A stretch of DNA of 42,076 nt, from assembly GCA_003599275.1 (NCBI GenBank), contig QZJG01000052.1, forward strand, positions 1-42,076, in the 5' to 3' direction. The notes under the pieces are model-generated. The model did not search any database. It saw only the letters and a program-made list of their open reading frames with translations, and was not told where the DNA came from. Positions 1-8,328 of the stretch are shown one piece after another. Within the stretch, counting starts at the first letter, position 1. The number at the start of each line of letters is the position of its first letter. The position numbers and the translations under genes were made by a program. Source of the DNA: Nitrospiraceae bacterium. GTDB lineage: Bacteria > Nitrospirota > Thermodesulfovibrionia > UBA6902.

Positions 1-99
1 ATTGAGGGCGAGCATCCCTATGTGTATTTGGATGGGATCGCGCTAAAGCGGAGCTGGGGCGGAGAGGTAAAGAATGTATCGGTATTGGTGGCAATCGGG
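1..99 (+). mobile_element. IS256-family (mutator-type) transposase remnant, both ends missing
   Basis: Frame 1 from the left edge reads through HPYVYLDGIALKRSWGGEVK and continues to VSVLVAIG. This matches the central conserved block of IS256-family DDE transposases, in which a Y-V-x-L-D catalytic-Asp segment is followed by a W-G-G segment and VLVAIG. The similarity stops abruptly after the glycine codon at 97-99, where the family normally continues for about 200 more residues. The frame then runs as unrelated residues to a stop at about 148-150. No terminal inverted repeat is visible at the junction. The left part lies outside the window, so it may or may not be intact upstream. The element looks dead at its 3' side. 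The family call comes from motif recognition only. Confidence 0.75.
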
Positions 100-101
100 A
101 C

Positions 102-575
102 CTTATTAAGAAGTACGGCAATGTTATTTTTATTGGTTCTAAGTCTTTAGAAATTATCATGCGCGACCCGGAAACTATATTTGCAGATATCCTTGATCGT
201 CAAAACCGGGAAGCAGTCCGGGGTGAAGCGCGGGCAATCTTTCAAAGTATGCTGAATCGAAAACTCTGGAGAAAAGATTATAAGGATATGAACTACTCGA
301 TAATGTACCCCATCAGTGAGCGGGTCTGCCTTTTCTATACCTTTGCGTTTGCGATCAGGAAGGTGCTGGACCTTGACCTTCCGGCTGTGTTTGACTCGCC
401 ATACGGAATGCTCGACTCAGAGATGAGACAAGGGGTTAGAGCATTCCTGAAAGAGCAATCTTGCCAGCAGATACTTCTTGGCAAAGAATCCGAGTTTAAA
501 GAAGATGAGAGCCCGCATTATATATTGGAATATAAATATACAGGAAGTTGTTCACGAATAAGGGATACCCACTAA
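102..575 (+). pseudogene. C-terminal fragment of an ABC/SMC-type ATPase (DndD/RecN-like tail)
   Basis: An open frame runs from the transposase junction at about 100 to a stop at 573-575. The first ATG is at 159, which would give 138 residues. The visible part has a degenerate signature-helix region (YPISERVCLFYTFAFAIRKV) followed by a Walker B and D-loop segment (LPAVFDSPYGMLD). This is the order seen at the C-terminus of SMC-like ABC ATPases such as those in DNA modification or repair systems. Walker A and the coiled-coil arms are absent. The gene therefore seems to have lost its 5' portion at the transposase boundary. It could be expressed from ATG 159, but a half ATPase would not hydrolyse ATP. 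No start with a Shine-Dalgarno is evident. The exact family is not settled. Confidence 0.55.
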
Positions 576-640
576 CTCTTATTGAATGCTATCAGTAATT
601 AGGCCGAAAACATGCAACAGGACTTGGTCAGAGGTGACAG

Positions 641-724
641 ATGATTGAGAGACGAGAATTAATTAAGAAACTTCTTTATGGAAGTGTTGTTTGGAGCATT
701 GCCGATCTTCAGCAGGTACATTGA
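641..724 (+). CDS. Possible 27-residue leader peptide overlapping the next gene
   Basis: An ATG at 641 is preceded by AGAGGTGACAG, which contains an AGAGGTG-like Shine-Dalgarno. It reads 27 codons to TGA at 722-724. The peptide begins MIERRELIKKLL. The stop shares its last base with an ATG at 724 in another frame (TGATG), an arrangement typical of translational coupling. The peptide may be a coupling leader for the downstream gene, or the degraded N-terminus of a lost protein. It resembles no family I can name. Confidence 0.3.
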   Translation: MIERRELIKKLLYGSVVWSIADLQQVH

Positions 725-1110
725 TGAGCATGCCTGGAAACGCAAGTCACAAACAGAATCGGGCAATTTACTGCGTTGTGGATAATCCGGAGCTGGAAGC
801 TGCATTAAAGACCTTCGCTGAAGAAATCAATTGTGAAATACTTTTTGATTGGCCCAATAGTATTGAGTTGATTTTAGAACATTATTTTATTGCTATTGTT
901 GACGGAAGTATTATAGATGAAGCTGTATGGAACATGTATGTCGAATTCTGCAACAATGGAGATATTAGAGTGCCGTGTTTGTTATTTGGCGACACCGGTC
1001 GACTTCAAATCCCGGAATACGGCAACGTATATCGCATAGCTTCAAATGATTATGGTGTTATATTGGACATTATAAAGAATATAAAATCCGGTTTGTTGAC
1101 ATCTGCCTGA
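724..1110 (+). CDS. Hypothetical protein, 128 aa
   Basis: I do not recognise this protein. The start at ATG 724 is chosen because it overlaps the stop of the preceding small frame (TGATG). An in-frame ATG at 691 would lie inside that frame and has no ribosome-binding site. The protein alternates hydrophobic strands and acidic helices (CVVDNPELEAALKTFAEEI, then HYFIAIVDGSIIDEAVW). This gives a faint resemblance to receiver-like alpha/beta domains, but the acidic pocket and Lys of true response regulators are not evident. No signal peptide or membrane segment is visible. The region is richer in A+T than the metabolic genes downstream and sits between an IS/ATPase remnant and an MNT/HEPN pair, so it is probably part of an acquired accessory patch. 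Confidence 0.55.
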   Translation: MSMPGNASHKQNRAIYCVVDNPELEAALKTFAEEINCEILFDWPNSIELILEHYFIAIVDGSIIDEAVWNMYVEFCNNGDIRVPCLLFGDTGRLQIPEYGNVYRIASNDYGVILDIIKNIKSGLLTSA

Positions 1111-1127
1111 ATTAAGCTGACCTGTCA

Positions 1128-1169
1128 GGCATCTTTTCACGCTCTCTTTGTCAGCAAAAGAGAGATGCC
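1128..1169 (+). terminator. Nested inverted repeat after the 724-1110 gene
   Basis: An inner stem CTCTCTTT (1142-1149) pairs with AAAGAGAG (1157-1164), and outer arms GGCAT (1128-1132) pair with ATGCC (1165-1169). A pyrimidine-rich run follows, but there is no clean T-tract. It could be a transcription stop or an mRNA 3'-end hairpin. The remainder of the gap to 1374 shows nothing I can support. Confidence 0.35.
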
Positions 1170-1374
1170 AACTTATTCTTTCCCCCCTTCGTATCACAAC
1201 GAATCACTTTATGCAGCAGATAGAAATCATTATTGTCAGGCGTTCATGGACTACCCAGGAATAAAAAGAAATAACGGGAAACAGACGAAACTCCTTTTTT
1301 TAACTTCCTCACAAACAAATACACCTTCACTCTTTTCCAGCAACCTGTTAGAATATACGCCATAAGGCTAATAT

Positions 1375-1698
1375 ATGACCCAACAATCTCTTGACGATAT
1401 TTTAAAAGAAACGATTCAACGCATCCTGTCTGTTGTACAACCTAAAAAAGTGCTGCTCTTCGGTTCAGCGTCTCGCGGAGAGATGCATAAAGACAGTGAC
1501 ATTGATATTCTTGTTGTGGTCCAATCGGGTATGCATCGACGTAAAACTGCTCAGAAGATTTATCGGAACATGATCGGATTAGGTTTTGCAGTTGATATAA
1601 TCGTGGTTACTGAAGACGACATAATGGAGTTTAAGGATAACCTCGGCATGGTAATTCGTCCGGCTCTTGAAGAAGGGAAAATATTATATGCCGCATGA
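1375..1698 (+). CDS. MNT-type nucleotidyltransferase (antitoxin of an MNT/HEPN pair)
   Basis: This is a 107-residue minimal nucleotidyltransferase. The signature GSASRGEMHKDSDID (the GSxxRG...SDxD pattern) gives the phosphate-binding GS and two catalytic Asp residues, and a third acidic position is plausible in FAVDIIVV. Standalone MNT proteins of this size sit beside HEPN proteins in toxin-antitoxin modules. In characterised examples the MNT enzyme AMPylates and neutralises the HEPN RNase. Here the HEPN gene overlaps it by 11 nt, so the two are translationally linked. An AAGG sequence about 9 nt before the ATG may serve as the ribosome-binding site. The family call is firm. Activity as an antitoxin is inferred from context. 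Confidence 0.85.
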   Translation: MTQQSLDDILKETIQRILSVVQPKKVLLFGSASRGEMHKDSDIDILVVVQSGMHRRKTAQKIYRNMIGLGFAVDIIVVTEDDIMEFKDNLGMVIRPALEEGKILYAA

Positions 1699-2095
1699 AA
1701 ACAAGAACGGACTCGGAACTCCTGAAGAATGGTTAAAAAGGGCCAAAAGTAATCTTGCGATTGCCAGGCTGCCTAAAACAAAAGATATTTTTTGGGAAGA
1801 TTATTGCTTTGAGCTTCAGCAGGCTGCAGAAAAAGCCTTGAAAGCCGTTCTTATGTCAAAGGGCATAAAGTTTCGCTTTGTCCATGATCTTGCTGAGCTC
1901 TTGACGCTCCTCGATCAGAATAGAATCTCTTTCCCCGATGAGCTTCGTACAGCCGCTGAGTTAACGGATTACTCTGTAGAATCCCGATATCCGGGACCAT
2001 TTGAACCGGTCACTGAAATTGAGTTTAAAGACGCCCTGAAGATTGCAGAGGCTGTAGTTAAATGGGCAGAGTCTGAAATCCTCCCGTCGGTTTAA
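1688..2095 (+). CDS. HEPN-domain protein (partner of the MNT gene)
   Basis: A 135-residue all-helical protein of the HEPN type. It shows an N-terminal helix (EEWLKRAKSNLAIARL), a central helix rich in Q/A (CFELQQAAEKALKAVLM), the VHDL segment and a C-terminal RYPG segment. The ATG at 1688 is preferred over the GTG/TTG-type start at 1667 because it begins directly at the family N-terminus and overlaps the MNT stop. Toxic HEPN RNases normally carry Rx4-6H. Here I see only R-F-V-H (two intervening residues), so a degraded or non-nucleolytic HEPN is possible. The pair lies at the edge of the accessory patch. Confidence 0.8.
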   Translation: MPHENKNGLGTPEEWLKRAKSNLAIARLPKTKDIFWEDYCFELQQAAEKALKAVLMSKGIKFRFVHDLAELLTLLDQNRISFPDELRTAAELTDYSVESRYPGPFEPVTEIEFKDALKIAEAVVKWAESEILPSV

Positions 2096-2166
2096 AGTTG
2101 TTTTTGACAATCTCTCAGAATTTTACACATGGCAGTTGCACTGGTCGCTCCCGGATATTATGTTTC

Positions 2167-2511
2167 TCAGAACCCCAGGGGTTCCCACTTCTTCATCAGC
2201 TCCACCTCATCACCGGGATAAGGAAGCCCTGCGATCTTCCACGCAACGATAGGCTCTATAAACTTGTCGGTCACGCAGCTCCTCGGCTGGTCAACGTTCT
2301 TGCAGACGTAGCGCAGGATGGGAAAGAACTTGTGCTCACTGTAGTATGAGCGCATGAATTTGAGGATGTCCATCCTGTCTTTGGTCAACTCCTCAATACC
2401 TGACTGCTCAGCCAATGCGCAGGCAACTTTATCATTCCAGTCTTCAAAGTTTACAAGATATCCATAATCATCCACATTGATCTTTATATCTGAATATTCA
2501 ATTACCGGCAT
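2167..2511 (-). CDS. DsrC/TusE-family protein lacking the C-terminal cysteine
   Basis: The 114-residue sequence follows the DsrC/TusE fold through FEDWNDKVACALAEQSGI, a central helix (DRMDILKFMRSYYSEHKFFP) and the typical KIAGLPYP segment. DsrC and TusE carry sulfur from sulfite reductase or in tRNA thiolation, using a penultimate Cys in a GLPKPxxC tail. Here that position is Glu and the chain continues about 10 residues (ending KKWEPLGF). The remaining cysteines are at about 31, 70 and 79, not at the canonical site. This is therefore a DsrC-like paralogue with a different or lost sulfur-carrier function, perhaps regulatory or a protein-binding scaffold. The start has a strong GGGGAGG ribosome-binding site. 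It lies 106 nt downstream of nifJ on the same strand and may be cotranscribed. Confidence 0.85.
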   Translation of the reverse strand: MPVIEYSDIKINVDDYGYLVNFEDWNDKVACALAEQSGIEELTKDRMDILKFMRSYYSEHKFFPILRYVCKNVDQPRSCVTDKFIEPIVAWKIAGLPYPGDEVELMKKWEPLGF

Positions 2512-2617
2512 TCCACAACCTCCCCATACATAAACTGTCTGTCATCTTTCCAAAGACGACCGTCTGTAAAAACCTGATAATAACTCTGTGATAATCTGTG
2601 TAATCTGTGGACAAATA

Positions 2618-5600
2618 TCATTCAGCGCCCCACTTTGCAAGATGGTTGAGAAATCTCCATCTCCTCTTTACATCAGCCTCGGCCTCTTTCATAAGCTCAG
2701 CCGCGAGCTCCGGATTGGCTGTACGAAGCTCCCTGTAGCGGTTTTCCCTGTAGGCATATTCTTCAAAAGTGATGGAGGGCCCGCTGCTGTCTATCGTTAA
2801 GGGAGGTTTTCCCTGCCTCTCAAGTTCAGGATTATACCGGTAGAGCGGCCAGTGTCCGCTTTGCACGGCCCTTTTCTGCTCCTCTATCCCCCTGCTCATA
2901 TCAATTCCCTGGGCAATGCAGGTGGAATATGCGACGATTAATGAAGGGCCGGTGTACGCCTCGGCCTCCATCATAGCCTTGACAGTATGTGCCGGATTAG
3001 CGCCGAAGGCGATCTGCGCCACATAAACGCTTCCATAGGTCGCCATAATCATGCCGATATTTTTCTTGGGCGTCCTCTTCCCTCCCGCTGCAAATTTTGC
3101 CATCGCTGCAAGGGGCGTTGACTTTGACATCTGCCCGCCGGTGTTTGAATATACCTCGGTGTCCAGTATCATGATGTTGATATTCTCGCCTGAGGCAAGG
3201 ACATGGTCGAGGCCGCCGTATCCAATGTCATAGGCCCATCCGTCGCCTCCGATTGCCCAGACGGATTTTTTTACGAGGTAATCGGCAAGGGAGAAAAGAC
3301 TTTTCGCATCAGGCGAATTGTCTCCTGCGAGCCTTTGCTTCAGCGCTTCAACATGCACTCTTTGCAGTTCAATGCCGGTCTGCGTTGACTGGTCTGCATT
3401 CCGGATTGAATCAAAAAGCTCTGCCGCGCCGGAATAAGCGGGACTTGCGCCGAGTCTTTCCATCAGCTCCAGTGCCTGCAAGTTGAACTTGTCCACTGTC
3501 TGCCTCATGCCTAATCCGAATTCCGCATTGTCTTCAAAGAGTGAATTCGACCATGCAGGCCCCCTGCCGTCTTCTCTTTTTGTATACGGGGTGGTGGGCA
3601 GGTTTCCACCATAGATTGATGAACATCCTGTTGCATTTGCGATAAGCAGCCTGTCGCCGAATAACTGGGTGACGAGTTTGATGTAAGGCGTCTCCCCGCA
3701 GCCTGCGCATGCACTGTGATATTCAAAAAGCGGCCTTGAAAGCTGTGAGCCTTTTACAGTAGAGATGTTGGACCTTGAGGGGTCTGTCTCAGGGAGACCC
3801 AGGAAGAAACTGTAATTCTCCGCTTCCACGCGGCGCACCGGCTCCTGCGGGCGCATGTTGATCGCCTTGAAGTCGGGTATCTTTTCGCCCCTCTCATCCT
3901 TTTTGTACGCAGGACACATATAAACACAAGAGCCGCATCCGGTGCAGTCCTCGGGAGCTACCTGTACCGTAAATTTGAGTCCCGCAAGGTCTTTGCCCTT
4001 TGCATTAATGGACTTAAATGAAACAGGCGCGCTCTTCAGAAAAGACGCCTCGTAAGCCTTTATCCTTATGGTTGCGTGAGGGCAGACAAAGGAGCACTGC
4101 CCGCATTGAATGCATATGTCCGGCTCCCATATAGGGACATGCACGCCGATGTTCCTTTTTTCATATTGCGTTGTGCCTGTGGGCCACGTGCCGTCGGAGG
4201 GTATGGCGGACACGGGAAGTGAATCGCCATTGCCCGCTATTATCTTAGCGGTCACCTTCTGAACGAATTCAGGCGCGTGCTCCGGGACAGGGGGCCGCAT
4301 GCGTATCCTGCCTGTTGCGCGTCCGGGAACGGTGACCTCCACGATGTTCTGTATCGCCCTGTCCACGGCTGCATAATTCATCTCGACAATCTGCGTCCCT
4401 TTTTTCATATACGTCTTTTCGATCTGCTGTTTTATCGACCTGACAGCGTCTTCTTTCGGGAGTATCCCGGAGATGACGAAGAACGCGGTCTGCATGATCA
4501 TGTTTATCCTCGAACCCAGCCCAAGCTCTTCGGCAAGCGCTATGGCGTCTATTATGTAAAATTTCATCTTCTTTGAAATGAGCCGCTCCTGGACCTCGAC
4601 CGGCAGCGTGTCCCAGACCCCGTCGCTATTGTGCGAGGTAGTAAGCAGAAATGTAGCGCCCTCCTCCGCATTGGACAGCATGTCGTATTTCTCTAAAAAT
4701 GAGGGGTTGTGGCAGGCTATGAATCCGGCCTTCGGCAGGAGATACGGATGGTGGATCTCCTCCTTCCCGAAACGCAGGTGCGATATGGTTATAGCGCCTG
4801 ACTTTTTGGAATCATACACGAAATACCCCTGCGCGTAGTTGTCGGTCCCGGACCCGATGATCTTGATGGTATTTTTATTCGCGCCCACCGTGCCGTCAGC
4901 TCCAAGACCGTAAAACATCGCGCGGTAGGTCCCGGTCTCGTCCAGCGTAAATGTCTCATCATATTTCAGGCTTGTATTTGCGACATCGTCATTGATGCCT
5001 ATCGTGAAATGGTTCCGGGGCTTCGGGTTTGCAAGGTTATCAATTACGCCTTTTACCATTGCGGGAGTAAAGTCTTTTGAACCGAGGCCGTAGCGGCCGC
5101 CCACGATTGTCGGATACCCCCTGAATCCCGTCATTCCCTTTTCCATTGCCTCACCGATTGCGGTCCGCACGTCAAGGTATAAAGGCTCCCCTATTGCGCC
5201 CGGTTCTTTGGTGCGGTCGAGGACGGCGATCGACCTGACGGTTGGCGGGATTTCCTTCACAAACGCCTCTGTCGAAAAAGGACGGTAAAGCCTCACCTGT
5301 AAAACTCCCAGCTTGTCACCGGCTGAGTTCAATGCCTTGACAGTGCTTTGTACTGTATCTCCCGCCGAGCCCATGATTATGATTATGCGTTCCGCATCAG
5401 GGTCGCCGGAGTAGTCAAAGAGTTTGTAGCGCCTGTCCGTAATGCCTGCAAATTTGTCCATCGCCTTCTGAACAATATCAGGGACCGCGTCGTAATATTT
5501 ATTGACCGTTTCCCGGCCCTGGAAATATACGTCGGGATTCTGCGCGGTCCCCCGGATGTTAGGACGATCGGGCGACAGCCCTCTCATGCGGTGCGCGATA

Positions 5601-6199
5601 ACAAGGTCATTGTCAATCATCGCGCGCATGTCGTCGAATGTCAGCTCCTCTATTTTCCGGATTTCATGTGAAGTCCTGAACCCGTCGAAAAAGTGCAGGA
5701 AGGGGACCCTTGATTCGAGGGTGGCGGCCTGCGCAATAAGCGCAAAATCCATTGCCTCCTGCACGTCCTTTGAACAGAGCATGGCAAACCCCGTAGACCG
5801 TGCGGCCATGACATCCGAGTGGTCTCCGAAGATGGAAAGCCCCTGGCAGGCGAGTGAACGCGCGGTTATGTGAAAAACGGTTGAAGTGAGCTCCCCTGCG
5901 ATTTTATACATGTTCGGTATTATCAGGAGGAGCCCCTGGGACGCGGAAACAGTCGCCGCCAGCGCGCCCGTTGTAAGCGAACCATGCACGGCCCCGGCAA
6001 CCCCGGCCTCGGACTGCATCTGGCTTACCCTTGGAACACTTCCCCAGATGTTGACCTGCCCCTTTGCCGATTTTTCATCGCAGATCTCCGCGATGGGGGT
6101 TGAAGGTGTAATGGGATAAATCGTTATTATCTCGTTTACCGCATGCACCACATGAGCGCATGACGTGCAGCCGTCGACCATTATCATTTTTCGTTTCAC
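2618..6199 (-). CDS. nifJ: Pyruvate:ferredoxin (flavodoxin) oxidoreductase, single-chain
   Basis: A full-length 1193-residue single-chain PFOR, which converts pyruvate, CoA and oxidised ferredoxin to acetyl-CoA, CO2 and reduced ferredoxin in the cytoplasm. The order of domains is: the N-terminal pyruvate-binding domain (YPITPSTP); the CoA-binding and middle domains; two 4Fe-4S motifs at about residues 690-760 (CIQCGQCSFVCP and CTGCGSCVYMCP); the proximal-cluster cysteines (CAGCGE); and the TPP domain (GGDGWAYDIGYGGLDH, then EVYSNTGGQMSKSTP). The start is GTG at 6199 with GGAGG 5 nt upstream. The ATG four codons in is less well spaced. It feeds acetyl-CoA to pta and ackA about 14 kb away. It diverges from ftsH across 188 nt. 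Confidence 0.98.
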   Translation of the reverse strand: MKRKMIMVDGCTSCAHVVHAVNEIITIYPITPSTPIAEICDEKSAKGQVNIWGSVPRVSQMQSEAGVAGAVHGSLTTGALAATVSASQGLLLIIPNMYKIAGELTSTVFHITARSLACQGLSIFGDHSDVMAARSTGFAMLCSKDVQEAMDFALIAQAATLESRVPFLHFFDGFRTSHEIRKIEELTFDDMRAMIDNDLVIAHRMRGLSPDRPNIRGTAQNPDVYFQGRETVNKYYDAVPDIVQKAMDKFAGITDRRYKLFDYSGDPDAERIIIIMGSAGDTVQSTVKALNSAGDKLGVLQVRLYRPFSTEAFVKEIPPTVRSIAVLDRTKEPGAIGEPLYLDVRTAIGEAMEKGMTGFRGYPTIVGGRYGLGSKDFTPAMVKGVIDNLANPKPRNHFTIGINDDVANTSLKYDETFTLDETGTYRAMFYGLGADGTVGANKNTIKIIGSGTDNYAQGYFVYDSKKSGAITISHLRFGKEEIHHPYLLPKAGFIACHNPSFLEKYDMLSNAEEGATFLLTTSHNSDGVWDTLPVEVQERLISKKMKFYIIDAIALAEELGLGSRINMIMQTAFFVISGILPKEDAVRSIKQQIEKTYMKKGTQIVEMNYAAVDRAIQNIVEVTVPGRATGRIRMRPPVPEHAPEFVQKVTAKIIAGNGDSLPVSAIPSDGTWPTGTTQYEKRNIGVHVPIWEPDICIQCGQCSFVCPHATIRIKAYEASFLKSAPVSFKSINAKGKDLAGLKFTVQVAPEDCTGCGSCVYMCPAYKKDERGEKIPDFKAINMRPQEPVRRVEAENYSFFLGLPETDPSRSNISTVKGSQLSRPLFEYHSACAGCGETPYIKLVTQLFGDRLLIANATGCSSIYGGNLPTTPYTKREDGRGPAWSNSLFEDNAEFGLGMRQTVDKFNLQALELMERLGASPAYSGAAELFDSIRNADQSTQTGIELQRVHVEALKQRLAGDNSPDAKSLFSLADYLVKKSVWAIGGDGWAYDIGYGGLDHVLASGENINIMILDTEVYSNTGGQMSKSTPLAAMAKFAAGGKRTPKKNIGMIMATYGSVYVAQIAFGANPAHTVKAMMEAEAYTGPSLIVAYSTCIAQGIDMSRGIEEQKRAVQSGHWPLYRYNPELERQGKPPLTIDSSGPSITFEEYAYRENRYRELRTANPELAAELMKEAEADVKRRWRFLNHLAKWGAE

Positions 6200-6339
6200 C
6201 GCATCCTCCCTGTTCTATTCAATGTGGACTCCATTCCACAGACATCGATCAAATACTCTGATTATCATTCTATCAAAAACAACAATATCTTCAACATATT
6301 ATCAGACAACGGGGAAATCCTCCCGGGGACAAAAATGTC

Positions 6340-6379
6340 TGATATAATTTTTACAGAGTTCAGTTAATTCATATATACT
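6340..6379 (+). promoter_or_regulatory. Two overlapping promoter candidates for ftsH
   Basis: An extended -10, TGATATAAT, lies at 6340-6348. A second promoter is TTTACA (6350-6355), an 18-nt spacer, then TATACT (6374-6379). The second would start transcription only one or two bases before the ftsH ATG at 6388. No Shine-Dalgarno is present before that ATG, so translation would be leaderless or nearly so. This is sequence inference only. Confidence 0.45.
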
Positions 6380-6387
6380 ATTGGTCC

Positions 6388-8271
6388 ATGAACGGCGATA
6401 TCAAAAAACCGGACAAGATGAAGTCCCCGCAGTGGAGACTGGGAATCGTAATGCTGTCAGGTTTCATTATTTTATTTCTCTGGAGCCAGTTTGCCAATGT
6501 AGACAACCGGAAAGAATATGTCATAAGCTACAGCCGGTTCATCGAGCAGCTTAACGCAGGCAACATCCATTCCGTTACCATCAAAAACCTGGAGGTCAAG
6601 GGAGAGTTCAGGGAAAAGATCAACATCAAGGTCCCCGATGTGACCGAAGAACAACCGGCAAAAAACTTTCAGACCTTTCTGCCGTCTTTTCAGGGTGAAG
6701 ACCTTCTCAAAGACCTCAGGGAAAAAGGGGCGATAATTAATGTCGAGCCATCGGAGCGGCTCTCCCCTTTCTGGCAATTTATAGTAGGGTTGCTGCCGTG
6801 GGTGCTGATCATCGGCATATGGGTGCTTGTCATGCGCAGCGCCCAGAGGATACAGGGCGGACCGGGCGGACTCTTCTCTTTCGGCACAAGCAGGGCCAAA
6901 CTGCACGACGCTGAAAAGTCCAAAGTAACATTCGATGATGTGGCCGGGATGGAGAATGTAAAAAAAGACCTTAAAGAGACGATAGAGTTTCTCAAGGACC
7001 CGACAAAATTCCGAAAGCTCGGCGCCAAGGTCCCAAAGGGCGTGCTCCTGATCGGCCCCCCCGGCACCGGAAAGACCCTGCTCGCACGCGCGGTGGCGGG
7101 CGAAGCAGGCGTGCCTTTTTACAGTATCAGCGCATCGGAGTTTATTGAAATGTTTGTCGGGGTCGGGGCAGCCCGGGTAAGAGACATGTTTCAGAAAGCC
7201 AAGGCCTCTCACCCGAGCATAATTTTCATAGATGAAATCGACGCTGTAGGACGTACCCGCGGCGCAGGACTGGGAGGCGGGCATGACGAGAGAGAGCAGA
7301 CCCTCAACCAGCTTTTGAGCGAGCTGGACGGATTTGAGCCGCACCAGGAGGTCATTGTCATGGCGGCCACAAACAGACCTGATGTACTGGACCCCGCCCT
7401 TCTCAGGCCTGGGCGCTTCGACAGGCACATTGTAATCGACAGGCCTACCCTTAAAGACCGCAAGGCGATCCTCGAAGTGCATATGAGGAACAAGACATTT
7501 GATGAAAGCGTCGATCCTGAAAAGATATCGAGAGGCACGCCCGGCATGTCCGGCGCGGACCTGGAAAATCTCGTCAACGAGGCGACGCTCGTCGCGATAA
7601 GAAAGAACAAGGACAAGATCGGGATGGATGATTTTGAGGAAGCAAGAGACAAAATCCTCATGGGCGCCGTTCGGGAGGAGACACTGAACGATATGGAGAA
7701 AAGGATAACGGCATATCATGAGGCCGGCCACACCCTTGTCGCGCGGGAGATCCCCGGCACGGACCCGATACACAAGGTCAGCATAATACCGCGTGGAATG
7801 GCGATGGGCGTCACGCAACAGCTCCCTGAGGAAGACAGGCACTATTATCCCAAAAAATATCTCACCGACAAAATAACCGTGGCCCTTGCAGGGAGGGTGG
7901 CCGAAAGGATAATTTTTAACGACGTGAGCACAGGGGCGCAGGATGATCTGAAGCAGGCGTCTTCCCTTGCGGAAAAAATGGTGGCCCAGTGGGGCATGAG
8001 TGACAAAGTCGGCCCTCTGAGCCTCGGCAGGGGTGAAGAGCATCCCTTTCTGGGAAGGGAGCTGGCACTGCCGAAACGTTACAGCGAAGACCTGGCGTGG
8101 CTTATGGACCAGGAGATACAGAAGATACTAAAAGAGGCGGAATCAAGGGCCGAAGAGATATTGACGAACAAACGGAATGTCCTCGATAAACTGGCCGGGG
8201 CGCTTTTGAAAGAAGAAGTGCTTGAGAGAGATGAAATAGAGAAAATAATCAGGGAAGCGTCCGGCATTTAA
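6388..8271 (+). CDS. ftsH: ATP-dependent zinc metalloprotease FtsH
   Basis: A 627-residue membrane-anchored AAA+ protease for membrane-protein quality control. Visible in order: a first transmembrane helix (about 18-36); a small extracytoplasmic domain; a second helix (about 128-148); Walker A GPPGTGKT (223-230); Walker B FIDEID (about 280); the second region of homology ([19 protein letters not shown]); and the zinc-binding HEAGH (444-448) followed by the peptidase domain. Length and domain order are normal for the family. No Shine-Dalgarno precedes the ATG (see the promoter entry). A long open frame on the opposite strand inside this gene is a shadow. The next gene follows after 57 nt containing a hairpin. 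Confidence 0.98.
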   Translation: MNGDIKKPDKMKSPQWRLGIVMLSGFIILFLWSQFANVDNRKEYVISYSRFIEQLNAGNIHSVTIKNLEVKGEFREKINIKVPDVTEEQPAKNFQTFLPSFQGEDLLKDLREKGAIINVEPSERLSPFWQFIVGLLPWVLIIGIWVLVMRSAQRIQGGPGGLFSFGTSRAKLHDAEKSKVTFDDVAGMENVKKDLKETIEFLKDPTKFRKLGAKVPKGVLLIGPPGTGKTLLARAVAGEAGVPFYSISASEFIEMFVGVGAARVRDMFQKAKASHPSIIFIDEIDAVGRTRGAGLGGGHDEREQTLNQLLSELDGFEPHQEVIVMAATNRPDVLDPALLRPGRFDRHIVIDRPTLKDRKAILEVHMRNKTFDESVDPEKISRGTPGMSGADLENLVNEATLVAIRKNKDKIGMDDFEEARDKILMGAVREETLNDMEKRITAYHEAGHTLVAREIPGTDPIHKVSIIPRGMAMGVTQQLPEEDRHYYPKKYLTDKITVALAGRVAERIIFNDVSTGAQDDLKQASSLAEKMVAQWGMSDKVGPLSLGRGEEHPFLGRELALPKRYSEDLAWLMDQEIQKILKEAESRAEEILTNKRNVLDKLAGALLKEEVLERDEIEKIIREASGI

Positions 8272-8281
8272 TGTCCGGAAA

Positions 8282-8308
8282 AAGCAGATGCGGCTTAGTT
8301 ATCTGCTT
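8282..8308 (+). terminator. Hairpin between ftsH and the aminotransferase gene
   Basis: AAGCAGAT (8282-8289) pairs with ATCTGCTT (8301-8308) over an 11-nt loop, followed by TAGTTT. The T-run is short, so this is more likely an attenuator or weak terminator than a full stop. It partly separates ftsH from the downstream genes. Confidence 0.35.
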
Positions 8309-8328
8309 AGTTTAAAATGGAGTCTGCT

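Noticed and set aside
1165-1365. 66-codon frame in the gap before the MNT gene
   Set aside because: It has low-complexity composition, no ribosome-binding site and no family resemblance, and it begins inside a hairpin.
2098-2349. 83-codon plus-strand frame over the DsrC-like gene
   Set aside because: It lies opposite the well-supported minus-strand DsrC-like gene and has no motif.
2520-2617. Terminator or small gene between nifJ and the DsrC-like gene
   Set aside because: Only short CTGTG repeats are visible; I find no stem with a T-run and no frame with support.
6472-8043. 523-codon open frame on the minus strand inside ftsH
   Set aside because: Its product has no recognisable motif. It is explained by the codon bias of ftsH, which has all family motifs on the plus strand.
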